64,000 nucleotides of DNA from Megascapheus bottae (GCA_024803745.1 JANJXV010000153.1:310001-374000), one strand, 5' to 3'; positions 44,154 through 59,400 are shown, numbered from the stretch's first letter. Notes: generated from the letters alone by a model not told the origin. Made by a program: numbers and translations.

Positions 44154-47100
44154 TGACTTCACACACCTCCATTCTATGACATCACACACCTCCATTCTGT
44201 GACTTCACACACCACCATTCTATGACTTCACACACCTCCAATCTATGACTTCAGAAACCTACATTGTTACTTCACACACCTCCATTCTATGAGTTCACAC
44301 ACCTGCATTTTGACTTCACACACCTCCATTATCTGACTTCACACACCTCCATTCTGACTTCACACACCTCCATTCTGACTTCACACACCTCAATTCTGTG
44401 ACTTCACACACCTCCATTCTATGATTTCACACACCTCCATTCTATGACTTCACAGACCCCCATTCTATGACTTCACACACCTCCTTTCTGAGTTCACACA
44501 CATCCATTCTGTGACTTCACACACCTCCATTGTGACTTCATACACCTCCATTCTATGACATCACACACCTCCATTCTGTGACTTCACACACCACCATTCT
44601 ATGACTTCACACACCTCCAATCTATGACTTCAGAAACCTACATTGTTACTTCACACACCTCCATTCTATGAGTTCACACACCTGCATTGTGACTTCACAC
44701 ACCTCCATTATCTGACTTCACACACCTCCATTCTGACTTCACACACCTCCATTCTGACTTCACACACCTCAATTCTGTGACTTCACACACCTCCATTCTG
44801 ACTTCACACACCTCCATTCTGACTTCACACACCGCAATTCTGTGACTTCACACACCTCCATTCTATGATTTCACACACCTCCATTCTATGACTTCAGAGA
44901 CCTCCATTCTATGACTTTACACACCTCCTTTCTGAGTTCACACACATCCATTCTGTGACTTCACACACCTCCATTATGACTTCATATACCTCCATTCTAT
45001 GAGTTCACACACCTCCATTCTGACTTCACACACTTCATTTCTATGACTTCACACAGCTCCATTTTCACTTCACACTCCTCCATTCTATGACTTCGCACAC
45101 CTCTGTTCTGACTTCACACACCTGCATTCTGTGACTTCACACACCTCCATTCTGTGACTTCACACACCTCCATTCTGTGACTTCACACACCTCCATTCTG
45201 GGTTCACACAACTCCATTCTGTGACTTCACACACCTCGATTCTGACTTCACACACCTCCATTCTATGACTTCACACACTTCCATTCTATGACTTCACACA
45301 GCTCCATTCTGTGACTTCACATACCTCCACTCTGAGTTCACACACCTCCATTCTGTGTCTTCACACACCTCCATTCTATGACTTCACACACCTACTTCTA
45401 TGACTTCACACACCTCCATTCTATGACTTCACACACCTCCATTCTATGACTTCACACACCTCCATTCTGACTTCACATACTTCCATTTTGACTTAAACAC
45501 CTCATTTCTGTGACTTCACACACCTCAAATCTGAGTTCACACACCTCCATACTGTGGCTTCACAAACCTCTATTCTGTGACTTCACACACCTCCATTCTC
45601 TGACTTCACACACCTCCATTCTATGCCTTCACACACCTCCATTCTGTGACTTCACACACCTCCATTCTATGACATCACACACCTCCATTCTGTGACTTCA
45701 CACACCTCCATTCTATGACTTCACACACCTCCAATCTATGACTTCAGAAACCTACATTGTTACTTCACACACCTCCATTCTATGAGTTCACACACCTGCA
45801 TTGTGACTTCACACACCTCCATTCTCTGACTTCACACACCTCCATTCTGACTTCACACACCTCCATTCTGACTTCACACACCGCAATTCTGTGACTTCAC
45901 ACACCTCCATTCTATGATTTCACACACCTCCATTCTATGACTTCAGAGACCTCCATTCTATGACTTTACACACCTCCTTTCTGAGTTCACACACATCCAT
46001 TCTGTGACTTCACACACCTCCATTATGACTTCATATACCTCCATTCTATGAGTTCACACACCTCCATTCTGACTTCACACACTTCAATTCTATGACTTCA
46101 CACAGCTCCATTTTCACTTCACACTCCTCCATTCTATGACTTCGCACACCTCTGTTCTGACTTCACACACCTGCATTCTGTGACTACACACACCTCCATT
46201 CTGTGACTTCACACAACTCCATTCTGTGATTTCACACACAATCCATTCTATGACTTCACAAACCTCCCTTCTGTGAATTCACACATCTCCATTCTGGGTT
46301 CACACACCTCCATTCTGTGACTTCACACACCTCCATTCTGTGACTTCACACACCTCCATTCTATGACTTCGCACACCTCTGTTCTACCTTCACACACCTG
46401 CATTCTGTGACTTCACACACCTCCATTCTGTGACTTCACACACCTCCATTCTGTGACTTCACACACCTCCAATCTGGGTTCACACACCTCCATTCTGTGA
46501 CTTCACACACCTCGATTCTGACTTCACACACCTCCATTCTATGACTTCACACACTTCCATTCTATGACTTCACACAGCTCCATTCTGTGACTTCACATAC
46601 CTCCACTCTGAGTTCACACACCTCCATTCTGTGTCTTCACACACCTCCATTGTGTGACTTCACACACCTACTTCTATGACTTCACACACCTCCATTCTGT
46701 GACTTCACACACCTCAAATCTGAGTTCACACACCTCCATTCTGTGGCTTCACAAACCTCTATTCTGTGACTTCACACACCTCCATTCTATGACTTCACAC
46801 ACCTCCATTCTATGCCTTCACACACCTCCATTCTATGACTTCACACACCTCCATTCTATGACATCACACACCTCCATTCTGTGACTTCACACACCACCAT
46901 TCTATGACTTCACACACCTCCAATCTATGACTTCAGAAACCTACATTGTTACTTCACACACCTCCATTCTATGAGTTCACACACCTGCATTTTGACTTCA
47001 CACACCTCCATTATCTGATTTCACACACCTCCATTCTGACTTCACACACCTCCATTCTGACTTCACACACCTCAATTCTGTGACTTCACACACCTCCATT

Positions 47101-48195
47101 CTGTGACTTCACACACCTCCATTCTATGATTTCACACACCTCCATTCTATGACTTCAGAGACCTCCATTCTATGACTTTACACACCTCCTTTCTGAGTTC
47201 ACACACATCCATTCTGTGACTTCACACACCTCCATTATGACTTCATATACCTCCATTCTATGAGTTCACACACCTCCATTCTGACTTCACACACTTCATT
47301 TCTATGACTTCATACAGCTCCATTGTCACTTCACACTCCTCCATTCTATGACTTCGCACACCTCGGTTCTGACTTCACACACCTGCATTCTGTGACTTCA
47401 CACACCTCCATTCTGTGACTTCACACACCTCCATTCTGTGACTTCACACACCTCCATTCTGGGTTCACACAACTCCATTCTGTGACTTCACACACCTCGA
47501 TTCTGACTTCACACACCTCCATTCTATGACTTCACACACTTCCATTCTATGACTTCACACAGCTCCATTCTGTGACTTCACATACCTCAACTCTGAGTTC
47601 ACACACCTCCATTCTGTGTCTTCACACACCTCCATTCTGTGACTTCACTCACCTACTTCTATGACTTCACACACCTCCATTCTATGACTTCACACACCTC
47701 CATTCTATGACTTCACACACCTCCATTCTGACTTCACATACTTTCATTTTGACTTTAAACACCTCATTTCTGTGACTTCACACACCTCAAATCTGAGTTC
47801 ACACACCTCCATACTGTGGCTTCACAAACCTCTATTCTGTGACTTCACACACCTCCATTCTATGACTTCACACACCTCCATTCTATGCCTTCACACACCT
47901 CCATTCTGTGACTTCACACACCTCCATTCTATGACATCACACACCTCCATTCTGTGACTTCAGAAACCTACATTGTTACTTCACACATCTCCATTCTATG
48001 AGTTCACACACCTGCATTGTGACTTCACACACCTCCATTATCTGACTTCACACTCCTCCATTCTGACTTCACACCCCTCCATTCTGACTTCACACACCTC
48101 AATTCTGTGACTTCACACACCTCCATTCTATGATTTCACACACCTCCATTCTATGACTTCAGAGACCTCCATTCTATGACTTTACACACCTCCTT
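42738..48195 (+). repeat. 5,458-bp tandem duplication, copy 1
   Basis: Homology to the next copy starts at TCTGAGTTCACACAC (42738) and runs to the same 15-bp string at 48196. Four AAATCTGAG landmarks and two AATCC landmarks (43581, 46240) all recur at exactly +5,458. Upstream of 42738 the match fails (CCACTCTGAG against CCTTTCTGAG), which fixes the edge. Contents are four units of the 1.07-1.7-kb family. Confidence 0.96.
44178..44860 (+). repeat. 379-bp internal partial duplication
   Basis: The run GACATCACACACC, CACACCACCATTCTATGAC, CCAATCTATGACTTCAG, CTACATTGTTACTTC begins at 44178 and again at 44557. It is present in the second 5,458-bp copy at 49636 and 50015. It therefore predates that duplication. 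The following monomers differ in small respects (CTGCATTTTGAC in the first, CTGCATTGTGAC in the second). Confidence 0.8.
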
Positions 48196-51100
48196 TCTGA
48201 GTTCACACACCTCCATTCTGTGTCTTCACACACCTCCATTCTGTGACTTCACACACCTACTTCTATGACTTCACACACCTCCATTCTATGACTTCACACA
48301 CCTCCATTCTATGACTTCACACACCTCCATTCTGACTTCACATACTTCCATTTTGACTTCAAACACCTCATTTCTGTGACTTCACACACCTCCATTCTAT
48401 GCCTTCACAAACCTCCATTCTATGCCTTCACACACCTCCATTCTGTGACTTCACACACCTCCATTCTATGACATCACACACCTCCATTCTGTGACTTCAC
48501 ACACCTCCATTCTATGACTTCACACACCTCCAATCTATGACTTCAGAAACCTACATTGTTACTTCACACACCTCCATTCTATGAGTTCACACACCTGCAT
48601 TGTGACTTCACACACCTCCATTATCTGACTTCACACACCTCCTTTCTGACTTCACACACCTCCATTCTGACTTCACACACCGCAATTCTGTGACTTCACA
48701 CACCTCCATTCTATGATTTCACACACCTCCATTCTATGACTTCAGAGACCTCCATTCTATGACTTTACACACCTCCTTTCTGAGTTCACACACATCCATT
48801 CTGTGACTTCACACACCTCCATTATGACTTCATATACCTCCATTCTATGAGTTCACACACCTGCATTCTGACTTCACACACTTCAATTCTATGACTTCAC
48901 ACAGCTCCATTTTCACTTCACACTCCTCCATTCTATGACTTCGCACACCTCTGTTCTGACTTCACACACCTGCATTCTGTGACTTCACACACCTCCATTC
49001 TGTGACTTCACACAACTCCATTCTGTGATTTCACACACAATCCATTCTATGACTTCACAAACCTCCCTTCTGTGAATTCACACATCTCCATTCTGGGTTC
49101 ACACACCTCCATTCTGTGACTTCACACACCTCCATTCTATGACTTCGCACACCTCTGTTCTACCTTCACACACCTGCATTCTGTGACTTCACACACCTCC
49201 ATTGTGTGACTTCACACACCTCCATTCTGTGACTTCACACCCCTCCATTCTGGGTTCACACACCTCCATTCTGTGACTTCACACACCTCTATTCTGACTT
49301 CACACACCTCCATTCTATGACTTCACACACTTCCATTCTATGACTTCACACAGCTCCATTCTGTGACTTCACATACCTCCACTCTGAGTTCACACACCTC
49401 CATTCTGTGTCTTCACACACCTCCATTGTGTGACTTCACACACCTACTTCTATGACTTCACACACCTCCATTCTGTGACTTCACACACCTCAAATCTGAG
49501 TTCACACACCTCCATACTGTGGCTTCACAAACCTCTATTCTGTGACTTCACAAACCTCCATTCTATGACTTCACACACCTCCATTCTATGCCTTCACACA
49601 CCTCCATTCTGTGACTTCACACACCTCCATTCTATGACATCACACACCTCCATTCTGTGACTTCACACACCACCATTCTATGACTTCACACACCTCCAAT
49701 CTATGACTTCAGAAACCTACATTGTTACTTCACACACCTCCATTCTATGAGTTCACACACCTGCATTGTGACTTCACACACCTCCATTATCTGACTTCAC
49801 ACACCTCCATTCTGACTTCACACACCTCCATTCTGACTTCACACACCTCAATTCTGTGACTTCACACACCTCCATTCTATGATTTCACACACCTCCATTC
49901 TATGACTTCACAGACCCCCATTCTATGACTTCACACACCTCCTTTCTGAGTTCACACACATCCATTCTGTGACTTCACACACCTCCATTGTGACTTCATA
50001 CACCTCCATTCTATGACATCACACACCTCCATTCTGTGACTTCACACACCACCATTCTATGACTTCACACACCTCCAATCTATGACTTCAGAAACCTACA
50101 TTGTTACTTCACACACCTCCATTCTATGAGTTCACACACCTGCATTGTGACTTCACACACCTCCATTATCTGACTTCACACACCTCCATTCTGACTTCAC
50201 ACACCTCCATTCTGACTTCACACACCTCAATTCTGTGACTTCACACACCTCCATTCTGACTTCACACACCTCCATTCTGACTTCACACACCGCAATTCTG
50301 TGACTTCACACACCTCCATTCTATGATTTCACACACCTCCATTCTATGACTTCAGAGACCTCCATTCTATGACTTTACACACCTCCTTTCTGAGTTCACA
50401 CACATCCATTCTGTGACTTCACACACCTCCATTATGACTTCATATACCTCCATTCTATGAGTTCACACACCTCCATTCTGACTTCACACACTTCATTTCT
50501 ATGACTTCACACAGCTCCATTTTCACTTCACACTCCTCCATTCTATGACTTCGCACACCTCTGTTCTGACTTCACACACCTGCATTCTGTGACTTCACAC
50601 ACCTCCATTCTGTGACTTCACACACCTCCATTCTGTGACTTCACACACCTCCATTCTGGGTTCACACAACTCCATTCTGTGACTTCACACACCTCGATTC
50701 TGACTTCACACACCTCCATTCTATGACTTCACACACTTCCATTCTATGACTTCACACAGCTCCATTCTGTGACTTCACATACCTCCACTCTGAGTTCACA
50801 CACCTCCATTCTGTGTCTTCACACACCTCCATTCTATGACTTCACACACCTACTTCTATGACTTCACACACCTCCATTCTATGACTTCACACACCTCCAT
50901 TCTATGACTTCACACACCTCCATTCTGACTTCACATACTTCCATTTTGACTTAAACACCTCATTTCTGTGACTTCACACACCTCAAATCTGAGTTCACAC
51001 ACCTCCATACTGTGGCTTCACAAACCTCTATTCTGTGACTTCACACACCTCCATTCTCTGACTTCACACACCTCCATTCTATGCCTTCACACACCTCCAT

Positions 51101-53653
51101 TCTGTGACTTCACACACCTCCATTCTATGACATCACACACCTCCATTCTGTGACTTCACACACCTCCATTCTATGACTTCACACACCTCCAATCTATGAC
51201 TTCAGAAACCTACATTGTTACTTCACACACCTCCATTCTATGAGTTCACACACCTGCATTGTGACTTCACACACCTCCATTCTCTGACTTCACACACCTC
51301 CATTCTGACTTCACACACCTCCATTCTGACTTCACACACCGCAATTCTGTGACTTCACACACCTCCATTCTATGATTTCACACACCTCCATTCTATGACT
51401 TCAGAGACCTCCATTCTATGACTTTACACACCTCCTTTCTGAGTTCACACACATCCATTCTGTGACTTCACACACCTCCATTATGACTTCATATACCTCC
51501 ATTCTATGAGTTCACACACCTCCATTCTGACTTCACACACTTCAATTCTATGACTTCACACAGCTCCATTTTCACTTCACACTCCTCCATTCTATGACTT
51601 CGCACACCTCTGTTCTGACTTCACACACCTGCATTCTGTGACTACACACACCTCCATTCTGTGACTTCACACAACTCCATTCTGTGATTTCACACACAAT
51701 CCATTCTATGACTTCACAAACCTCCCTTCTGTGAATTCACACATCTCCATTCTGGGTTCACACACCTCCATTCTGTGACTTCACACACCTCCATTCTGTG
51801 ACTTCACACACCTCCATTCTATGACTTCGCACACCTCTGTTCTACCTTCACACACCTGCATTCTGTGACTTCACACACCTCCATTCTGTGACTTCACACA
51901 CCTCCATTCTGTGACTTCACACACCTCCAATCTGGGTTCACACACCTCCATTCTGTGACTTCACACACCTCGATTCTGACTTCACACACCTCCATTCTAT
52001 GACTTCACACACTTCCATTCTATGACTTCACACAGCTCCATTCTGTGACTTCACATACCTCCACTCTGAGTTCACACACCTCCATTCTGTGTCTTCACAC
52101 ACCTCCATTGTGTGACTTCACACACCTACTTCTATGACTTCACACACCTCCATTCTGTGACTTCACACACCTCAAATCTGAGTTCACACACCTCCATTCT
52201 GTGGCTTCACAAACCTCTATTCTGTGACTTCACACACCTCCATTCTATGACTTCACACACCTCCATTCTATGCCTTCACACACCTCCATTCTATGACTTC
52301 ACACACCTCCATTCTATGACATCACACACCTCCATTCTGTGACTTCACACACCACCATTCTATGACTTCACACACCTCCAATCTATGACTTCAGAAACCT
52401 ACATTGTTACTTCACACACCTCCATTCTATGAGTTCACACACCTGCATTTTGACTTCACACACCTCCATTATCTGATTTCACACACCTCCATTCTGACTT
52501 CACACACCTCCATTCTGACTTCACACACCTCAATTCTGTGACTTCACACACCTCCATTCTGTGACTTCACACACCTCCATTCTATGATTTCACACACCTC
52601 CATTCTATGACTTCAGAGACCTCCATTCTATGACTTTACACACCTCCTTTCTGAGTTCACACACATCCATTCTGTGACTTCACACACCTCCATTATGACT
52701 TCATATACCTACATTCTATGAGTTCACACACCTCCATTCTGACTTCACACACTTCATTTCTATGACTTCATACAGCTCCATTGTCACTTCACACTCCTCC
52801 ATTCTATGACTTCGCACACCTCGGTTCTGACTTCACACACCTGCATTCTGTGACTTCACACACCTCCATTCTGTGACTTCACACACCTCCATTCTGTGAC
52901 TTCACACACCTCCATTCTGGGTTCACACAACTCCATTCTGTGACTTCACACACCTCGATTCTGACTTCACACACCTCCATTCTATGACTTCACACACTTC
53001 CATTCTATGACTTCACACAGCTCCATTCTGTGACTTCACATACCTCAACTCTGAGTTCACACACCTCCATTCTGTGTCTTCACACACCTCCATTCTGTGA
53101 CTTCACTCACCTACTTCTATGACTTCACACACCTCCATTCTATGACTTCACACACCTCCATTCTATGACTTCACACACCTCCATTCTGACTTCACATACT
53201 TTCATTTTGACTTTAAACACCTCATTTCTGTGACTTCACACACCTCAAATCTGAGTTCACACACCTCCATACTGTGGCTTCACAAACCTCTATTCTGTGA
53301 CTTCACACACCTCCATTCTATGACTTCACACACCTCCATTCTATGCCTTCACACACCTCCATTCTGTGACTTCACACACCTCCATTCTATGACATCACAC
53401 ACCTCCATTCTGTGACTTCAGAAACCTACATTGTTACTTCACACATCTCCATTCTATGAGTTCACACACCTGCATTGTGACTTCACACACCTCCATTATC
53501 TGACTTCACACTCCTCCATTCTGACTTCACACCCCTCCATTCTGACTTCACACACCTCAATTCTGTGACTTCACACACCTCCATTCTATGATTTCACACA
53601 CCTCCATTCTATGACTTCAGAGACCTCCATTCTATGACTTTACACACCTCCTT
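48196..53653 (+). repeat. 5,458-bp tandem duplication, copy 2
   Basis: This copy is nearly identical to copy 1 with no net indel. Two substitutions were noticed: T at 44310 against G at 49768 (CTGCATTTTGAC against CTGCATTGTGAC), and C at 47253 against A at 52711 (ATACCTCCATT against ATACCTACATT). After 53668 the sequence continues CACACATCC where the internal junction has CACACCTCC, fixing the right edge. The two differences argue against simple double-counting of a single read path but do not exclude haplotype merging. Confidence 0.96.
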
Positions 53654-54967
53654 TCTGAGTTCACACACATCCATTCTGTGACTTCACACACCTCCATTAT
53701 GACTTCATATACCTCCATTCTATGAGTTCACACACCTCCATTCTGACTTCACACACTTCAATTCTATGACTTCACACAGCTCCATTTTCACTTCACACTC
53801 CTCCATTCTATGACTTCGCACTCCTCTGTTCTGAGTTCACACACCTGCATTCTGTGACTTCACACACCTCCATTCTGTGACTTCACACAACTCCATTCTG
53901 TGATTTCACACACAATCCATTCTATGACTTCATAAACCTCCCTTCTGTGAATTCACACATCTCCATTCTGGGTTCACACACCTCCATTCTGTGACTTCAC
54001 ACACCTCCATTCTATGACTTCACACACCTCCATTCTATGACTTCACACACCTCCATCTGTGACTTCACACACCTCCATTCTATGACTTCACACACCTCCT
54101 TTCTGAGTTGACACACTTCCATTCTGTGACTTCACACACCTCCAATCTGACCTCACACACCTCCATTCTATGACTTCACACAACTCCATTCTCTGACTTC
54201 AAAAACCAACATTCTATGACTTCAAACACCTCCATTCTATGAATTCACACACCTCCATTCTGAGACTTCACACACCTCCGTTCTGTGACTTTACACACCT
54301 CCACTCTGTGACTACATACACTTCCATTTTGTGATTTAACACACCTCCATTCTTTGACTTCACACATCTCCATTCTATGAATTCACACACCTCCATTATG
54401 ACTTCACACAACTCTATTCTGTGACTTCTCACACCTGCCTTCTGTGAATTCACGCACCTCCATTCTATGACTTCACACCTCCATTCTATGGCTTCACACC
54501 TCCATTCTATGACTTCACACACCAACATTTATGACGTCACACACCTCCATTCTGTGACTTCACACACCTCCATTCTGACATCACACACCTACATTCTATG
54601 ACTTCACGCACTTCCATTCTATGACTTCACACACCTCCATTCTGTGACTTCACTCACCTCCATTGTGAGTTCACACACATCCATTCTGTGACTTCACACA
54701 CCTCCATTCATTGACTTCACACACCTTGATTCTCGGCCTTCACATAACTCCATTCTACGATTTCACACACCTCCATTCTATGACTTCACACACCTCCATT
54801 CTGTGACTTCAAAAACCACCATTCTATGACTTCGCACATCTCCATTGTGACTTCACACACCTCCATTCTATGAGTTCACACAGCTCCATTCTGCCTTCAC
54901 ACACCTCCATTCTATGACTTCGCAAACCTCTATTCTGACTTCACACTCCTCCATTCTTTGACTTCAC
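53654..54967 (+). repeat. Transition segment combining 36-kb-type and 8-13-kb-type monomer groups
   Basis: The first part continues the 1.1-kb family, with the AATCC landmark at 53914 and CTGGGTTCAC, as at 36.0-36.2 kb. It then switches near 54050 to the CCATCTGTGAC, CTTTCTGAGTTGAC, CAAAAACCAACATTC, CTGAGACTTC order typical of 8.2-13.8 kb. From 54480 it has the TATGGCTTCACACC and TGACGTCA (54532) block. An open frame of 86 codons on the - strand at 54268-54528 is repeat-derived and not annotated as a gene. Confidence 0.75.
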
Positions 54968-56437
54968 ATACCTCCATTCTTTGACTTCACACCCCTCCAT
55001 TCTGTGCCTTCACACACCTTAAATCTGAGTTCACACACCTCCATACTGTGACTTCACACACCTCCATTCTATGACTTCAAACACCTCCATTCTATGACTT
55101 CACACACCTCCATTTTATGCCTTCACACACCTCCATTCTGTGACTTCACACACCTCCATTCTATGACATCACACGCCTCCATTCTGTGACTTCACACACC
55201 TCCATTCTATGACTTCACACACCTCCATTCTATGACTTCAGAAACCTACATTGTTACTTCACACACCTCCATTCTGTGACTTCACACACCTCCATTGTTT
55301 GCCTTCACACACCTCCATTTTGACTACACACACCTCCATTCTATGTCTTCACATACCTTCATTCTTACTGCAGAAATCTCCATTCTATGACTTCACAAAC
55401 CTCCCTTCTGTGAATTCACACACCTCCATTCTGAGTTCACACACCTCCATTCTGTGACTTCACACACCTCCATTCTGTTACTTCACACACCTCCATTCTA
55501 TGACTTCACACACTTCCATTCTATGACTTCACACACCTCCATTCTATGACTTCACACACCTCCATTCTGCCTTCACAGACTTCCATTTGACTTCAAACAC
55601 CTAATTTCTGTGACTTCACACACCTCCATTCTATGATTTCACAAACCTCCATTCTATGACTTCAAACACCTCCATTCTATGACTTCACACACCTCCTTTC
55701 TGAGTTGACACACCTCCATTCTGTTACTTCACACCCCTCCAATCTGACTTCACACACCTCCATTCTATGACTTCACACACCTGCATTCTGTGACTTCAAA
55801 AACCAACATTCTATGACTTCAAACACCTCCATTCTATGACTTGACACACCTCCATTCTATGACTTCACACACCTCCATTCTATCACTTCACACACCTACA
55901 TTGTGACTTCACACACCTACGTTCTATCAGTTCACACACCTGCAGTGTGACTTCACAAACCTCCATTCTCTGACTTCACACAACTCCATTCTGAATTCAC
56001 ACACCTCCATTCTGACTTCACACACCTCAATTCTGTGACTTCACACACCTCCATTCTATGACTTCACATACCTCATTTCTGAGTTGACACACCTCCATTC
56101 TGTGACTTCACATACCTCCAATCTGACTTCACACACCTCCATTCCATGACTTCACACACCTCCATTCTGTGACTTCAAAAACCACCATTCTATGACTTCG
56201 CACATCTCCATTGTGACTTCACACACCTCCATTCTATGAGTTCACACATCTCCATTCTGACTTCACACACCTCCATTCTATGACTTCGCAAACCTCTTTT
56301 CTGACTTCACACCCCTCCATTCTGTGACTTCACATACCTCCATTCTTTGACTTCACAACCCTGCACTGTGTGCCTTCACACACCTTAAATCTGAGTTCAC
56401 ACACCTCCATACTGTGACTTCACACACCTCCATTCTG
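54968..56437 (+). repeat. Block D, copy 2
   Basis: This is collinear with 24401-25870 at a constant offset of 30,567 bp over four landmarks. It differs from the first copy by scattered substitutions only, for example CACTCACCTACCTTC against CACACACCTACGTTC near 25350 and 55917. Confidence 0.85.
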
Positions 56438-59400
56438 TGACTTCACACACCTCCATTCTATGACTTCACACACCTCCATTCTATGACTTCAGAAACCTAC
56501 ATTGTTACTTCACACACCTCCATTCTGTGACTTCACACACCGCCATTGTTTGGCTTCACACACCTCCATTTTGACTAAACACACCTCCATTCTATGTCTT
56601 CACACACCTTCATTCTTACTGCAGAAATCTCCATTCTATGACTTCACAAACCTCCCTTCTGTGAATTCACACACCTCCATTCTGAGTTCACACACCTCCA
56701 TTCTGTGACTTCACACACCTCCACTCTGTGACTTCACACAGCTCCATTCTATGACTTCACACACCTCCATTCTATGACTTCACACACCTCCATTCTGCCT
56801 TCACAGACTTCCATTTGACTGCAAACACCTAATTTCTGTGACTTCACACACCTCCATTCTATGATTTCACACACCTCCATTCTATGACTTCAAACACCTC
56901 CATTCTATGAGTTCACACACCTCCTTTCTGAGTTGACACACCTCCATTCTGTTACGTCACACCCCTCTAATCTGACTTCACACACCTCCATTCTATGACT
57001 TCCCACTCCTCCATTCTGTGACTTCAAAAAGCAACATTCTATGACTTCAAACACCTCCATTCTATGACTTCACACATCTCCATTCTGAGACTTCACAAAC
57101 CTCCACTCTGTGACTTTACACACCTCCACTCTGTGACTACACACACCTCCATTCTGTGATTTCACACACCTCCATTCTATGACTTCACACACATCCATTC
57201 TTTGACTTCACACACCTCCATTCTATGAATTCACACACCTCCATTGTGACCTCACACAACTCTATTCTGTGACTGAACACACCTGAATTCTGTGACTTCA
57301 CACACCTCCATTCTATGACTTCACACACCTCCATTCTATGACTTCACACCAACATACTATGACTTCACACACCAAAATTTATGACGTCACACACCTCCAT
57401 TCTGTGACTTAACACACCTCCATTCTGACATCACACACCTCCATTCTATGACTTCACACACTTCCATTCTATGACTTCACACACCTCCATTCTGTGACTT
57501 CACTCACCTCCATTGTGAGTTCACCCACCTCCATTCTGTGACTTCACACACCTCCATTCTGTGAATTCACACACCTCGATGCTCTGACTTCACACACCTC
57601 TCTTCTTTGACTTCACACACCTCCGTTCCATGAATTCACGCACCTCCATTCTATGAGTTCACACACCTCCATTCTATGAGTTCACACACCTCCATTCTTA
57701 CTTCAGCAACATCCATTCTATGACTTCAGACACCTCCATTCTGTGACTTCACACACCTTCATTATTACTTCAGCCACATCCATTCTGTGACTTCACACAC
57801 CTCCCTTCTGTGACTTCACACACCTCCATTCTATGACTTCACACACGTCCATTCTAAGACTTCACACACCTCCATTCTATGACTTCACACACTTCCATTC
57901 TATGATTTCACACACCTCTATTTTGTGACTTCATACACCTCAATTCTATGAATTCACACACCTCCATTCTGAATTCACACACCTCCATTCTGAGTTCATA
58001 CACCTCAATTCTGTGACTTCACACACCTCCATTCTATGATTTCCCACACCTCCATTCTTTGACTTCACACACCTCCATTCTATGACTTCACATACCTCCT
58101 TTCTGAGTTGACACACCTCCATACTGTGACTTCACATACCTACAATCTGACTTCACACACCTCCATTCTATGACTTCACACACCTCCATTCTGTGACTTC
58201 AAAAACCACCATTCTATGACTTCACACATCTCCATTGTGACTTCACACACCTCCATTCTATGAGTTCACACAGCTCCTTTCTGACTTCACACACCTCCAT
58301 TCTATGACTTCGCACACCTCTATTCTGACTTCACACCCCTCCATTCTGTGACTTCACATACCTCCATTCTTTGACTTCACACCCCTCAATACTCTGCCTT
58401 CACACACCTCCACTCTGTCACTTTACACACCTCCATTCTGTAACTTCACACAGCTCCCTTCTGTGAATTCACACACCTCCATTCTATGACTTCACACACC
58501 TCCATTCTAAGACTTCACACACCTCATTCTATCACTTCACACACTTCCATTGTTTAACATCATACACCTCCATTCTTTGACTTCACACACCTCCATTCTA
58601 TGACTTCACACACCTCCATTCTATGACTTCACACCTCCATTCTATGGCTTCACACCTCCATTCTATGACTTCACACACCAACATTTATGACGTCACACAC
58701 CTCCATTCTGTGACTTCACACACCTCCATTCTGACATCACACACCTACATTCTATGACTTCACACACTTCCATTCTATGACTTCACACACCTCCATTCTG
58801 TGACTTCACTCACCTCCATTGTGAGTTCACACACCTCCATTTTTTGCCTTCACACACCTCCATTTTGACTACACTCACCTCCATTCTATGTCTTCTCACA
58901 GCTTCATTCTTACTGCAGAAATCTCCATTCTATGACTTCACAAACCTCCCTTCTGTGAATTCACACACCTCCGTTCTGAGTTCACACAACTCCATTCTAT
59001 GACTTAACACACCTCCATTCTATGACTTCACACACCTCCATTCTACCTTCACAGACTTCCATTTGACTTCAAAAACCTAATTTCTGTGACTTCACACACC
59101 TCCATTCTATGATTTCACACACCTCCATTCTATGACTTCACACACCTCCATTCTATCACTTCACACACCTTCATTGTGACTTCACACACCTACGTTCTAT
59201 CAGTTCACATACCTGCATTGTGACTTCACAAACCTCCATTCTCTGACTTCACACACTTCCATTCTGAATTCACACACCTCCATTCTGACTTCACACACCT
59301 CAATTCTGTGACTTCACACACCTCCATTCTATGACTTCACATACCTCATTTCTGAGTTGACACACCTCCATTCTGTGACTTCACATACCTCCAATCTGAC

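Larger units (their letters stand above)
33600..53660 (+). repeat. ~1.07-1.7-kb higher-order family marked by CAAATCTGAGTTCAC
   Basis: The landmark CTCAAATCTGAGTTCACAC followed by CCATACTGTGGCTTCAC (CCATTCTGTGG in some copies) has its AAATCTGAG at 34299, 35391, 36580, 41820, 44034, 45527, 46716, 47789, 49492, 50985, 52174 and 53247. Between copies lie a constant order of CTTCAGAGACC, ATTATGACTTCATATACC, CACTTCATTTC/CAATTC and CTTCGCACACCTCTGTTC monomers. Spacings of 1,493, 1,189, 1,073 and 1,703 bp sum to 5,458, the size of the large tandem duplication, which thus contains four of these units. Confidence 0.85.

Noticed and set aside
54268..54528. Longest open frame (86 codons, - strand), rich in EVCEV/WRCVKS-type repeats
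   Set aside because: It lies wholly in satellite and its peptide is just the 23-bp unit read in rotating frames. There is no sign of a promoter, splice site, start context or codon bias, and it stays open only because local length variants avoid the TAG/TGA of the unit.
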